DNA of 64,000 nt from Provencibacterium sp. (lineage in GTDB: Bacteria; Bacillota; Clostridia; Oscillospirales; Ruminococcaceae). The notes below the pieces were generated by a model, which was not told where the DNA came from, did not search any database, and saw only the letters and a program-made list of their open reading frames with translations. Each line of letters starts with the position of its first letter. Position 1 is the stretch's first letter. The DNA lies in contig JAAWDS010000006.1 of NCBI GenBank assembly GCA_022793895.1, positions 62,001 to 126,000 of the forward strand, written 5' to 3'. Shown one piece after another: positions 8,798 to 17,774 of the stretch. Both the position numbers and the translations under genes were made by a program.

Positions 8798-9336
8798 TGT
8801 GCCGCCTTCTTTACAAAGACCTGGAAAGCCAACTGCTTCGGAATATAGGGACGGATTCCCTCCAGCATCCGTTCGCTGGCGTTAAAGACCAGCAGGGTAT
8901 TCCCATGTTTGGAGTGCTTGAAGGTAGCGTACCAGACATTGGGATCCTCTGGAGAAGAACAAGCCATGAAACGGGTCTGATACTGTTTATTTTGGTGTTC
9001 GGCCGCTTTATATTTTCCGAAGGCTTCAAACGAAGAACATTTCACCGAGACCAGCCGCTTACGGGAATTGCGGTTCATGATTTTGTCAATATCCAAATCT
9101 CCGTTGGTCAACAGATATTCATATTCCAGATTCATTGCTGCGATCAAGCGGTAAGCGCCATAAAACGCGCCAAAAGCGAGCAGATATCCAAACATTGAGA
9201 ACATGCCAAGGATTGGAGAAAGGATAAAAAGTGCAAGCGCAACTACAATTGCCGCGATAACGATAAGGATTTTCAAAAGAACATCCTTTGGCGTAGAGCG
9301 TTTTTTTACCAGATATTCCATATAAGTGTCCGCCAT
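8794..9336 (-). CDS. DUF6106-type membrane protein
   Basis: A 180-residue protein starting MADTYMEYLVKKR. The ATG at 9336 is preferred over the in-frame ATG at 9348 because the AAAGGG site touches the earlier codon. Residues about 24-62 form two adjacent hydrophobic helices. A cytosolic domain follows, with EYEYLLTNGDLDIDKI, SVKCSSFE, a basic QNKQYQTRFMACSSPED, and FKHSKHGNTLLVFN. This matches what I remember of DUF6106, a family common in Clostridia with no known function. It is first in a unit with acpS, overlapping it by four bases, and has a clear promoter at 9446-9474. Confidence 0.6.
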   Translation of the reverse strand: MADTYMEYLVKKRSTPKDVLLKILIVIAAIVVALALFILSPILGMFSMFGYLLAFGAFYGAYRLIAAMNLEYEYLLTNGDLDIDKIMNRNSRKRLVSVKCSSFEAFGKYKAAEHQNKQYQTRFMACSSPEDPNVWYATFKHSKHGNTLLVFNASERMLEGIRPYIPKQLAFQVFVKKAAQ

Positions 9337-9370
9337 GTATTCAGCCATCCCTTTCTTGGAAGCTATCTAA

Positions 9371-9399
9371 GCCGGCCTGGTACCGCCTGAAAGGCCGGC
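9371..9399 (-). other. GC-rich hairpin in the leader of the DUF6106 gene
   Basis: GCCGGCC (9371-9377) and GGCCGGC (9393-9399) form a perfect 7-bp stem around a 15-base loop, between the promoter and the start codon. No known riboswitch is recognised. Confidence 0.35.
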
Positions 9400-9445
9400 G
9401 CGGTGGCGGAGATTCCCCACCCCCGCCGCTTCCCCTGTTTTATTT

Positions 9446-9474
9446 AGTATATCATACAAATTATGAACGTTCAA
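9446..9474 (-). promoter_or_regulatory. promoter of the DUF6106-acpS-nnrD unit
   Basis: On the minus strand TTGAAC (9469-9474) and TATACT (9446-9451) are 17 bases apart. It is divergent from the pheST promoter, with only 44 bases between the two -35 boxes. Confidence 0.75.
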
Positions 9475-9518
9475 TCTCTTTTTAATGAAGGAATCACGCT
9501 AATCTTTTGAAAGAATAC

Positions 9519-9547
9519 TTGCGAAACAGAACGCTCTATGCTATAAT
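9519..9547 (+). promoter_or_regulatory. promoter of the pheST T-box transcript
   Basis: TTGCGA (9519-9524), a 17-base spacer, then a perfect TATAAT (9542-9547). The predicted start near 9554 lies just before the T-box leader. Confidence 0.75.
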
Positions 9548-9554
9548 AATTCCT

Positions 9555-9873
9555 AATTTGAAGAGGATACTGCAAAACATGCCGACTGAGAGAGTAAGAT
9601 GGGAAAGGTCTGAACCGACAGAGAGGCGCGGCGATACGCTGAAAGCCGCCCGTTCCGGCTCCGTCTGAAGTTCACTCACGAGTGGTGCGGTCCAACCTGT
9701 TCTCTGTTATGGGAGAACGGCAGTAAACGGCAACGGCTGGGCTACCGTTAACAGCCCGTGAAAGCGCCGTCCTAGAAAAACAAGGGCGGAATGCGGGTGG
9801 TACCGCGGAAGTAGGCCATAATGGCCCTTTCGTCCTGTAATTATCATACAGGACGAAAGGGGCTTTTTTATTT
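9555..9873 (+). ncRNA. T-box leader (tRNA-Phe sensing) controlling pheST
   Basis: A roughly 320-base leader with the T-box order of parts: a stem I region starting with ACTGAGAGAGTAAGA, a candidate specifier TTC (Phe) at 9671-9673 in CTGAAGTTCACTC, further helices, then the T-box core GCGGGTGGTACCGCG (9793-9807). It ends in an intrinsic terminator: 15-bp stem CCCTTTCGTCCTGTA (9825-9839) with its complement (9847-9861), followed by GCTTTTTT. Uncharged tRNA-Phe pairing with the T-box bulge would stabilise the antiterminator and allow read-through into pheS. The class is clear. The exact specifier position is inferred from the downstream genes. Confidence 0.93.
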
Positions 9874-9905
9874 GCGGCAAGAAATGAAAGGAAGGAAGAG
9901 CCTGG

Positions 9906-10925
9906 ATGAAAAACGCGATCGAAAATATGCGCACGTCGGCCCACAAAGCTCTGGAAAAAGCAGCCAGTCCGAAGGAGATAGATGAAATCCGCGTCCGTTT
10001 CCTCGGTAAAAAAGGAGAGATTACCGCCATCCTCAAGCAAATGGGTTCCCTCTCCGCAGAAGAGCGTCCGGCGATTGGCCAGCTTGCCAACGAGGTGCGC
10101 GCCCGCATTGAGCAGGAGATTGAGGGCCGCATTGCTGCGCTGAAACAAGCGGAGCTGGCGAGCCGGTTGGAGAAGGAGAAGATCGATGTTACCTTACCAG
10201 GCGTCCAACACCCGATTGGCAGGCAGCACCCTCTTTCTCAAGTGCTTGGCGAAGTGCAGGATATCTTTTTGGGAATGGGTTTCTCCATCGCCGAGGGGCC
10301 GGAGGTAGAAACCGATTATTACAACTTTGAGGCGCTCAACCTGCCAAAAAACCATCCGGCCCGCGATACACAGGATACCTTCTATATCTCGGAAAATATC
10401 CTGCTGCGCACCCAGACCTCGCCGGTGCAGATCCGCGTTATGGAAAAGCAGAAGCCGCCTATCCGCATCATTGCTCCGGGGCGCGTTTTCCGTTCCGACG
10501 CCGTAGACGCTACCCATTCGCCCATTTTCCATCAGATTGAAGGGCTGGTGGTCGATAAGGGCGTCACAATGGCCGATTTAAAGGGGACACTGGAAACCTT
10601 TGTGAAGGAACTCTATGGAGCGGAATCGGTGGTCCGTTTCCGCCCCCACCACTTCCCGTTCACCGAGCCCTCCGCCGAGATGGACTTCATGTGCTTTGAA
10701 TGCCATGGAAAAGGATGCAGCCTCTGCAAAAAAGAGGGGTGGATCGAGATCCTTGGCTGTGGCATGGTGCATCCGAAGGTGTTGCAGAATGTAGGGCTGG
10801 ATCCAGAGGTGTACAGCGGATTCGCATTCGGCATCGGACTGGAGAGAATCGTCATGCGCCGCTACAACATTAAGGATATGCGCTTGTTTTATGAAAACGA
10901 CGTCCGTTTTCTCGATCAATTCTAA
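9906..10925 (+). CDS. pheS: phenylalanyl-tRNA synthetase alpha subunit
   Basis: A 339-residue class II synthetase catalytic subunit, which pairs with PheT as an alpha2-beta2 tetramer to charge tRNA-Phe. The N-terminal coiled coil (about 1-85) binds tRNA. The catalytic core follows: [19 protein letters not shown], class II motif 2 in [35 protein letters not shown], and motif 3 in [18 protein letters not shown]. Length is normal (344 in Bacillus). GGAAGAG lies upstream of the ATG. It is first in the T-box operon, and pheT follows after 71 bases. Confidence 0.97.
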   Translation: MKNAIENMRTSAHKALEKAASPKEIDEIRVRFLGKKGEITAILKQMGSLSAEERPAIGQLANEVRARIEQEIEGRIAALKQAELASRLEKEKIDVTLPGVQHPIGRQHPLSQVLGEVQDIFLGMGFSIAEGPEVETDYYNFEALNLPKNHPARDTQDTFYISENILLRTQTSPVQIRVMEKQKPPIRIIAPGRVFRSDAVDATHSPIFHQIEGLVVDKGVTMADLKGTLETFVKELYGAESVVRFRPHHFPFTEPSAEMDFMCFECHGKGCSLCKKEGWIEILGCGMVHPKVLQNVGLDPEVYSGFAFGIGLERIVMRRYNIKDMRLFYENDVRFLDQF

Positions 10926-10996
10926 CCGTCTGGAGTACCGGTTCCTTTTAGGTTCGTGTCCGTCCGGTTTTAACCGGCAAGAAATGGGGGTCAATT

Positions 10997-13372
10997 ATGC
11001 TTTTATCAATGAAATGGCTTTCAGATTATGTGGATGTGAATGCGCCCATCCATGATTTCTGTGAAAAAATGACGATGTCCGGCTCCAAGGTGGAGTCTCA
11101 TTCCAACGAAGGCGAAGAAATTTCCAAGGTCGTTGTAGGCAAAGTGCTGTCGGTTGAAAAGCATCCGAACGCCGATTCACTGGTCATCTGCCAGGTGGAG
11201 GTAGGGCAGGATCAGCCGGTTCAGATTGTCACTGGCGCTACCAATGTGACGCCTGGCTCTATGGTTCCCGTTGCGCTGGATGGGTCCACCCTGCCCCATG
11301 GCGTCTCTATCCGCAAGGGAAAGCTGCGCGGCGAGGTTTCCAACGGGATGATGTGCTCCCTCTCCGAGCTGGATCTAACCGTCCATGATTTCCCTTACGC
11401 CATAGAGGACGGGATTTTTCTTCTGGAAGAGGAGTGCGAGATCGGCCAGGATATCGGTTCGGCTATCGGCCTTAACGATACGATTGTCGACTTTGAGATT
11501 ACCTCCAACCGTCCGGATTGTCTGAGCATCACCGGTCTTGCCAGAGAGGCGGCCGCTACCTTTTCCGTCCCGCTCAAGCTGCCGCAGCCTATCGTTCGTT
11601 CGGAAAGTGGGAATGTGGATGAACTGCTCAAGGTAAACGTGCAGAATCCGGAGCTTTGCCTGCGGTATATTGGACGGGTGGTAAAGAATGTCCGGATAGG
11701 CCCTTCTCCCCGTTGGATGCGGGAGCGGTTGCGTGCATGCGGCGTCCGTCCGATCAACAACATTGTGGATATCACCAACTATGTCATGCTGGAATATGGC
11801 CAGCCGATGCACGCCTTTGATTACAAGCTGGTAAAGGGCGGACAGATCGTTGTCCGCAACGCACGCGAAGGAGAAACCATTACTACGCTGGACGGTGTGG
11901 AGCGCAAGCTCTCCCCCTCAATGCTCGTCATTGCCGACTCTGAAAAGCCGACGGCCGTTGCCGGGGTGATGGGCGGCGAATACAGCGGAATCATGGAGGA
12001 TACCCAAACCATTGTCTTTGAATCGGCTTGCTTTGACGGCGGATCGGTCCGCCTGACCGCCAAAGCGCTGGGAATGCGCACCGAGAGTTCCTCACGTTAT
12101 GAAAAAGGCTTGGATCCCAATACCTGCCTGCCCGCGGTTCAGCGTGCCTGCGAGTTAGTCGAGCTGCTGGGGGCCGGTGAAGTGGTGGACGGCCTCATCG
12201 ATTCCAATCCTGCCGGCCGCGCACCCACTACCCTCCCCTTCCAGCCGGACTGGATCAACCGTTTCTTAGGGATCGATCTATCCGCGGAAACCATGGCTGG
12301 TATTCTCGAATCGATCGGTTTTCAGGTAGCGGATGGCCAGCTCACCGTTCCTACCTGGCGTGCGGATGTGGAATGTGGGGCGGATGTCGCCGAGGAGATC
12401 GCCCGTTTCTATGGATATAACCACATCCCTACCACCGGGCTGCGCGGTTCTGCCCAGGGGAGTCTGACCGGTGAACAGAAATTTACGCGTCGTATCCATC
12501 AAACGCTGCTCGCACAGGGGCTCAGTGAGATTATTACCTATACCTTTATCAGTGCGAAAAACTATGATAAGATCGAGCTGCCCCAAGAGAGTGAGTTACG
12601 CCGCTCGCTGGTAATTCAGAACCCGTTGGGAGAGGATACCAGTATTATGCGTACCACCGCGCTTCCTTCGCTCTTGGAAATTGTCGCCCGTAACTACAAC
12701 AACCGCAACGAAAGCGCGCTGCTCTATGAGGTGGGTACCGAATACACGCCGACCACCGAAGGGGAGCTCCCGTTGGAGCACCAGCAGATCACTCTGGGCG
12801 GATACCGGGAGGGTTATGATTTCTTCCAGCTCAAAGGAGTGATCATAACCCTGCTGGACGAGCTGAACATTTCGGACTATGAATTTATTCAGCAGACCAA
12901 TCACCCTACCTTCCATCCTGGCCGCTGTGCCCGGCTGCTGGTCGGCGGAACGGATTGCGGCGTCCTGGGAGAGATCCATCCAAAGGTAGCGGCCAACTAT
13001 GGGCTGGGAACACGTATTTATGCGGCCAGTATCCGTGTGGATACTCTGTATCAGAATCACCAGGCCATAAAAGAGTGCCGTCCCCTTCCCCGCTTCCCGG
13101 CCTCGATGCGCGATCTGGCGCTCATCTGTGATGAAGCCATGCCGGTCGCACAATTGGAAAAGGCTATCTGTTCCTCGGTCGGCCCGGTACTCGAAAAGCT
13201 CAAGCTGTTCGACGTTTACCAGGGCGCTCAGATCCCGGCAGGCAAAAAGAGCGTGGCCTACTCGTTGGCGCTGCGTTCCGGCGATCACACCCTCACCGAC
13301 GAGGAAGCGGACGCCGCCGTCAAGCGCGCGCTCAAAGCGTTGGCCAAAATGGAGGTTACTCTGCGCGCTTAA
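10997..13372 (+). CDS. pheT: phenylalanyl-tRNA synthetase beta subunit
   Basis: A 791-residue partner of PheS. Domains in order are: N-terminal MLLSMKWLSDYVDVN; a tRNA-binding OB domain (about 40-150, VVGKVLSVEKHPNADSL); the B3/B4 editing domain (about 205-385, with RPINNIVDITNYVMLEYGQPMHAFD); the B5 domain; the catalytic-like core (ETALY-type region TALPSLLEIVARNYNNRN); and the ferredoxin-fold anticodon-binding domain at the C-terminus (RFPASMRDLALICDEAMP). It is full length and co-transcribed with pheS. GGGGGTC precedes the ATG. Confidence 0.97.
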   Translation: MLLSMKWLSDYVDVNAPIHDFCEKMTMSGSKVESHSNEGEEISKVVVGKVLSVEKHPNADSLVICQVEVGQDQPVQIVTGATNVTPGSMVPVALDGSTLPHGVSIRKGKLRGEVSNGMMCSLSELDLTVHDFPYAIEDGIFLLEEECEIGQDIGSAIGLNDTIVDFEITSNRPDCLSITGLAREAAATFSVPLKLPQPIVRSESGNVDELLKVNVQNPELCLRYIGRVVKNVRIGPSPRWMRERLRACGVRPINNIVDITNYVMLEYGQPMHAFDYKLVKGGQIVVRNAREGETITTLDGVERKLSPSMLVIADSEKPTAVAGVMGGEYSGIMEDTQTIVFESACFDGGSVRLTAKALGMRTESSSRYEKGLDPNTCLPAVQRACELVELLGAGEVVDGLIDSNPAGRAPTTLPFQPDWINRFLGIDLSAETMAGILESIGFQVADGQLTVPTWRADVECGADVAEEIARFYGYNHIPTTGLRGSAQGSLTGEQKFTRRIHQTLLAQGLSEIITYTFISAKNYDKIELPQESELRRSLVIQNPLGEDTSIMRTTALPSLLEIVARNYNNRNESALLYEVGTEYTPTTEGELPLEHQQITLGGYREGYDFFQLKGVIITLLDELNISDYEFIQQTNHPTFHPGRCARLLVGGTDCGVLGEIHPKVAANYGLGTRIYAASIRVDTLYQNHQAIKECRPLPRFPASMRDLALICDEAMPVAQLEKAICSSVGPVLEKLKLFDVYQGAQIPAGKKSVAYSLALRSGDHTLTDEEADAAVKRALKALAKMEVTLRA

Positions 13373-13488
13373 AGCTGGTTACGGCGCTTTTGTGTTAAAA
13401 GCGCCAAAGTGTGGCCTTGTTTTTTTCATCATTTACCGCTTGAAAGCAGCGTTTAATTGTTGTATCCTAATAGACAGAGGTGAAAGCC

Positions 13489-13734
13489 ATGCATGAACCG
13501 ACCATTTCATTTACTATTCATGAGGACAAAGAAAAACAAGTTAAAGAAATTCTAACAACGGTCTATGATGCTTTGCGCCAGAAGGGCTATAATCCGATTA
13601 ATCAAATTGTCGGCTATATCCTTTCTGAAGATCCCACCTATATCACTACCTACAACAATGCACGCAGCTTGATCCGCCGCATCGACCGTGATGAACTGTT
13701 GCAGATGCTGGTTAAATCCTATTTGGACGATTGA
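13489..13734 (+). CDS. IreB-family regulatory phosphoprotein (UPF0297)
   Basis: An 81-residue protein ([17 protein letters not shown]...) of the IreB/YrzL family. In Enterococcus, IreB is phosphorylated by the Ser/Thr kinase IreK and affects cephalosporin resistance. The conserved body is clear: [26 protein letters not shown] and [16 protein letters not shown]. The ATG at 13489 is preferred over the GTG at 13480 because AGAGGTG is 6 bases upstream of it. The usual neighbours alaS, ruvX and a DUF1292 gene are not here. It sits 116 bases after pheT and ends at a hairpin terminator. Confidence 0.9.
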   Translation: MHEPTISFTIHEDKEKQVKEILTTVYDALRQKGYNPINQIVGYILSEDPTYITTYNNARSLIRRIDRDELLQMLVKSYLDD

Positions 13735-13777
13735 GGGAAACGCCCAAAGAGGTTTTGTAGTCCTTTAAGAATGAGTG

Positions 13778-13818
13778 AAAAAGCGGGCCGCGTCTTAAAA
13801 AGATTGCGGCCTGCTTTT
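13778..13818 (+). terminator. terminator of pheST-ireB
   Basis: AAAAGCGGGCCGC and GCGGCCTGCTTTT form a stem with one mismatch around a loop of about 13 bases. On the plus strand it ends in TTTTG. It lies 44 bases after the ireB stop. Confidence 0.75.
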
Positions 13819-13830
13819 GTGAATTCTTAA

Positions 13831-13883
13831 AACGACAACGGCTTATGCGGATAAAATGAAAGTCCGCATAAGCCGTTGTCGTT
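13831..13883 (-). terminator. long perfect hairpin ending the rnf operon
   Basis: Positions 13831-13851 and 13863-13883 are exact reverse complements (21 bp), with an 11-base loop. On the minus strand the stem runs into TTTTAAG. It lies 14 bases past the rnfB stop, in a convergent gap shared with the ireB terminator. Confidence 0.85.
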
Positions 13884-13896
13884 AATAAAATTCTAT

Positions 13897-14700
13897 CTAT
13901 TCGTAGCGCTGGATCGCCTGCGTTGGGCAAACAGCGATGCACTCACCGCAGCCGGTGCAGAGCTCTGCATCCACACGAGCTAGGTTATGCTCAACCTTAA
14001 TCGCGCCATATTGGCAAGTCTTTTGACACTTCATGCAGCCAATGCAGCCATTCCGGCAGAGCTTACGGGTATAGGCGCCCTTATCGGTGCTCTTACAGCC
14101 AACATAAACCTTCGCACGGGCCGGTACAATCTGGATCAACTGATCGGGGCATTCCTTGACACACATCCCACAGCCGGTACATTTTTTATCGTCGACGACT
14201 GCAACGCCGTTGATGACATGAATAGCGTCATATTGGCAGGCCCTTACACAATCTCCATAGCCCAAGCAGCCATGGGAGCAGCTACGGCGGCCTTGATAAA
14301 GCGCATTACAGGCGGCGCAAGTCTGCGGCCCCATATATTCCATAATATATTCAGTCGTGCCTAGGTGTCCACGGCAGCGCACTTGAGCCCGCTTTTCCTC
14401 TACGCCCTCAAAGGAAACGCCTAAGATTTCGCTCAACTGTTGAGCAACGCCCGCACCACCCGGCGTGCAAAGGTTGGAAGCCGCCTCTCCCGCAGCCAGC
14501 TTGGCGGCATATTCATCGCAGCCCGCAAAACCGCACCCGCCGCAATTGGCGCCGGGAAGAGCCTCTCTCACCTTCGTTACTCTTTCATCTACCTGGACCG
14601 CAAAGAATTTAGAGGCGAAGGAGAGCATAAGTCCCAGCAGCAGGCCGATAACGGTAACGATTATAACCGGCAGAATAAAACTACCCATTCTGATAACCAT
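13897..14700 (-). CDS. rnfB: Rnf complex subunit B, iron-sulfur protein
   Basis: The electron-entry subunit of the Rnf ferredoxin:NAD+ oxidoreductase, 267 residues. One N-terminal membrane helix (about 7-30) is followed by the 4Fe-4S domain GANCGGCGFAGCDEYA, then a Cys-rich middle (CAACNALYQGRRSCSHGC, GYGDCVRAC) and ferredoxin-type clusters CTGCGMCVKECP, CIGCMKCQKTC and CTGCGECIAVCP. GGAG six bases before the ATG supports this start. It is the last gene of apbE-gx-rnfCDGEAB, and a long hairpin follows it. Confidence 0.96.
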   Translation of the reverse strand: MVIRMGSFILPVIIVTVIGLLLGLMLSFASKFFAVQVDERVTKVREALPGANCGGCGFAGCDEYAAKLAAGEAASNLCTPGGAGVAQQLSEILGVSFEGVEEKRAQVRCRGHLGTTEYIMEYMGPQTCAACNALYQGRRSCSHGCLGYGDCVRACQYDAIHVINGVAVVDDKKCTGCGMCVKECPDQLIQIVPARAKVYVGCKSTDKGAYTRKLCRNGCIGCMKCQKTCQYGAIKVEHNLARVDAELCTGCGECIAVCPTQAIQRYE

Positions 14701-14789
14701 TCCTTTCTCCAGGCTTTGCGCTGATTCCCTGTTAGCGAGTAGAGGCGCAAAACCAAGGGCTGAAAATTTCTTCGACCTTCAACTCATCC

Positions 14790-15380
14790 TTAACCAAATA
14801 TCCCTTCAACCACACCGGAAAAGCCCATAAAGGAGAGCGAAACCAACGAAGCGGCGATAAGTACCGAGGGCATCCCCTTAAAGAAGCGGGGGATATCCGC
14901 GCTTTCAATCCGTTGACGCACACCTGAGAACAGCACCATTGCCAACAGAAAGCCGAGGCCAATACCCAGGGCGTAGACCAGCGATTGAAGGAAGGAATAG
15001 CCCTTATCAATGTTTTGAATGGTGACGCCGAGCACCGCACAGTTGGTGGTAATCAGCGGCAGATAAACGCCCAGAGACTTGTGCAGCGCGGGAAGATAAC
15101 GCTTGAGAATGATCTCAACCAACTGCACTAGGGCGGCAATGACCAAAATAAAGACTACCGTCTGCATATAGCCAAAGCCGCTCGGTTCGAGGATAAAGGT
15201 ATAGATCGGCCAGGTGACGATTGTCGAAATCAGCAGCACAAAGGTAACAGCAACGCTCATACCAAATGCAGAGTCCAGCTTTTTGGAAACGCCCAAAAAC
15301 GGGCAGATACCCAAAAATTGGTTGAGGACAACGTTGTTTACCAAAATGGCACTGAAAAGGATGATAATGAGCTGATTCAT
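14790..15380 (-). CDS. rnfA: Rnf complex subunit A
   Basis: A 196-residue membrane subunit with about six helices. Typical motifs are NNVVLNQFLGICPFLGVSKK near the N-terminus and TTNCAVLGV in the middle. The two Cys (in GICPFLG and TTNCAVL) are the pair that, with RnfE, ligates an iron-sulfur cluster inside the membrane. It abuts the rnfE stop exactly. Confidence 0.96.
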   Translation of the reverse strand: MNQLIIILFSAILVNNVVLNQFLGICPFLGVSKKLDSAFGMSVAVTFVLLISTIVTWPIYTFILEPSGFGYMQTVVFILVIAALVQLVEIILKRYLPALHKSLGVYLPLITTNCAVLGVTIQNIDKGYSFLQSLVYALGIGLGFLLAMVLFSGVRQRIESADIPRFFKGMPSVLIAASLVSLSFMGFSGVVEGIFG

Positions 15381-16058
15381 TTAAGCATTCTCCCCTTTCC
15401 CTTCGCAGTCCCCGGCGCATGTCCCATTCGACGGACAGCCTGCGCAGCCGGCAGATTTGCGCTGCAAAATCTTGCCCTTAGAAGCCCAGTTGGCCAGTGC
15501 GACAGCAACGCCAAAAATCAGGAAGCCCCCCGGCGGCAGCCCAATCATGGCGATGGGACTTACCGATTCCGGGATAATCCGCAGGCCAAACCAGGTGCCC
15601 GCCCCCAGGATTTCACGGATAGAGCCGATGAGCAGCAACGCGATGGTGAAGCCGATCCCCATCCCTAGTCCATCGAGCGCAGAATCTAAGACACTGCGCT
15701 TGCTGGCAAACATCTCCGCGCGGCCGAGGATGATGCAGTTGACGACGATGAGCGGCAGATAGATTCCCAAAGCCGAATCGATTGAAGGCGCATAGGCTTT
15801 CACAATAAACTGAACGATGGTGACAAACCCGGCGATGATAACAATATAGCATGGGATCCGAACTTTATCGGGAATAACCTTTTTTAATAGAGAAATAACA
15901 ATGTTGGAACCTAAAAGCACCAATGTAGCGGCCACGCCCATTCCAAGGCCGTTTTGAGCCATGGTAGAAACAGCCAGAGTCGGGCAGGTGCCCAGCAGAA
16001 GGACCAGCACCGGGTTTTCCTTAATAAACCCTTTCGTCAGCTCTTTAAGATGCCCCAT
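15381..16058 (-). CDS. rnfE: Rnf complex subunit E with a Cys-rich C-terminal tail
   Basis: A 225-residue polytopic partner of RnfA. It has the family motifs NPVLVLLLGTCPTLAVST and IVVNCIILGRAEMFAS, whose Cys residues contribute to the intramembrane cluster. After the last helix a hydrophilic tail (about residues 198-225) carries four Cys in SAGCAGCPSNGTCAGDC, which the core family does not need. The tail is inferred to lie in the cytoplasm. Its start overlaps the end of rnfG by one base. Confidence 0.95.
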   Translation of the reverse strand: MGHLKELTKGFIKENPVLVLLLGTCPTLAVSTMAQNGLGMGVAATLVLLGSNIVISLLKKVIPDKVRIPCYIVIIAGFVTIVQFIVKAYAPSIDSALGIYLPLIVVNCIILGRAEMFASKRSVLDSALDGLGMGIGFTIALLLIGSIREILGAGTWFGLRIIPESVSPIAMIGLPPGGFLIFGVAVALANWASKGKILQRKSAGCAGCPSNGTCAGDCEGKGENA

Positions 16059-16585
16059 TATTTCTCCCCCTTCCCAACCGCCGCAGCTGCTTCCATTGCT
16101 GTCCGTATTCCATTTTTCAGCCCGGTTGAGGAGATGGTAGCGCCGCCAATGGCGTCCACCTCATCCGCGCTGGCCTTGCCAACATATTGCTCTGTATAAC
16201 TCGCATCCATGACCTTGCTTCCAATTCCCTGCGTTTCGGTGTTTTCCAGCACCTTAACACCGGAGATAGCGCCCTGCGCATCCAAGCCTACCATCATTGA
16301 AATCGGTCCGCCATAACCGGCGGGAGAAACCTGGACCACACAGCCCGCGCCATTCTGCGCCGTATAGAGAGCGCTCACCCCGTCGGGCAGAGCGCCGCTG
16401 GCCGTCTCAAAGGTATCGCCAGCGGGCAGCACCTCTGCCAACGCCTCCTGCTCTGCAATGCGTTTGTTTTCTTCAATGATCGGATTGGTCATCCCATAGG
16501 TCCCGCTGAGAGCAGCGGATACGACTAAACAGATAACTGCTAAAACCACCGTAGGAAGGACAAAGTCCTTCATCGTCCCGTTCAT
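16058..16585 (-). CDS. rnfG: Rnf complex subunit G, covalent FMN protein
   Basis: A 175-residue subunit with one N-terminal membrane helix (about 8-28) and an extracytoplasmic FMN-binding domain. The flavinylation motif DAIGGAT ends at T150, the expected attachment residue for FMN added by ApbE. ApbE is encoded at the head of this operon. Also typical is NTETQGIGSKVMD. It passes electrons between RnfD and the membrane iron-sulfur site. Confidence 0.95.
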   Translation of the reverse strand: MNGTMKDFVLPTVVLAVICLVVSAALSGTYGMTNPIIEENKRIAEQEALAEVLPAGDTFETASGALPDGVSALYTAQNGAGCVVQVSPAGYGGPISMMVGLDAQGAISGVKVLENTETQGIGSKVMDASYTEQYVGKASADEVDAIGGATISSTGLKNGIRTAMEAAAAVGKGEK

Positions 16586-16690
16586 ACCGGTATCTCTTCC
16601 TTTCTACAAGTATCCCCTATTCAAAACCCGCGTTTCAGCTTCCGTTCTGTCCCTTCCTATAAGAATAGAACCGGCTCAGAAACCAGAAAC

Positions 16691-17650
16691 TCAGCTTCTT
16701 CCCTCCTGGGAAGGCTCCAAGACGCCGAAGGGTTTGGTACGTGTCAATGTATTGATGTGCGGCGTTAAGATGTTCATGAACAGGATGGCAAACGAAACCC
16801 CTTCAGGATAGGATCCGAATACTCGGATGATCATTGTAATCAACCCGCAACCGAAGGCGAAGATCAGCCTGCCCTTAAAGGTAGCAGGCGAGGTGGCATA
16901 GTCGGTCGCCATAAAGCATGCGCCCAGGATCACGCCGCCGGAAAGCAGCTGATAGAGAGGATCTTGTCCCAAAAGCAACGAAAGGACAAACACCGTCCCT
17001 AAAAAGGTAACAGGGATCACCGGATGAATCACCCGGCGCACAAGCAGATAAACCGCGCCGGCCAAAAGCGCCAGGGCGGCGGTTTCACCCAGGCAGCCGC
17101 CGCGCATGCCCAAAAGCATATCGGTCAGCGCCGGAAGGGCTTCCTTCTCCCCACGGCCTATGAGCGCCAATGGAGTGGCTCCCGCGACCAGGGCAATACC
17201 GCCCTCCCCCTTTTGCGGGAGCAGCCAACTGGTCATAGGCGTTGCAAACGAGATCAACAAAAAGATACGCCCGGCGATAGCAGGGTTCACAAAGTTTTGC
17301 CCCAAGCCGCCAAAAAGCTGTTTCGCAATCACGATGGCAAAAAATGCACCGATCACCGCCATCCAAAGCGGAAATGTCACTGGCAGATTAAACGCCAACA
17401 GCAGACCGGTGACGACGGCGCTTAAATCTGAAATGGAATTTTCACGTTTCATCAGCATACGTGAAAGATACTCAAAGACCACACAAGAAGCCACGCAAAC
17501 CGTTACCAACAGCAGAGAGCGCAGTCCAAAAATAATGATGGAGCAGATAAAAGCCGGCATCAGCGCGATGATTACATCACGCATGATAACCTGTGTGTTC
17601 ATTGGGGATTTAAGATGCGGCGATGATTTGACAACCAATCGGTTGGACAT
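16691..17650 (-). CDS. rnfD: Rnf complex subunit D, membrane flavoprotein
   Basis: A 319-residue polytopic subunit that carries covalent FMN and takes part in ion translocation. I chose the ATG at 17650 (MSNRLVVKSSPHLKSP), which matches the usual N-terminus and has AAAGGA at workable spacing. In-frame ATGs at 17659 and 17662 are too close to that site. Motifs are GGLGQNFVNPAIAGR and the flavin-attachment-like MATDYATSPATF. About nine helices are visible. It follows rnfC by 124 bases. Confidence 0.95.
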   Translation of the reverse strand: MSNRLVVKSSPHLKSPMNTQVIMRDVIIALMPAFICSIIIFGLRSLLLVTVCVASCVVFEYLSRMLMKRENSISDLSAVVTGLLLAFNLPVTFPLWMAVIGAFFAIVIAKQLFGGLGQNFVNPAIAGRIFLLISFATPMTSWLLPQKGEGGIALVAGATPLALIGRGEKEALPALTDMLLGMRGGCLGETAALALLAGAVYLLVRRVIHPVIPVTFLGTVFVLSLLLGQDPLYQLLSGGVILGACFMATDYATSPATFKGRLIFAFGCGLITMIIRVFGSYPEGVSFAILFMNILTPHINTLTRTKPFGVLEPSQEGRS

Positions 17651-17774
17651 GGATTTCATCATTCCTTTCTGATGGGAATCGCATTTGAGAGATTCGTCCG
17701 GCCCTTCTAACATTCTTTTGGGTGAGATCGGACGGATCTAAGGCATAGTTCGCTAAGAATACCGGCCGGACTGG

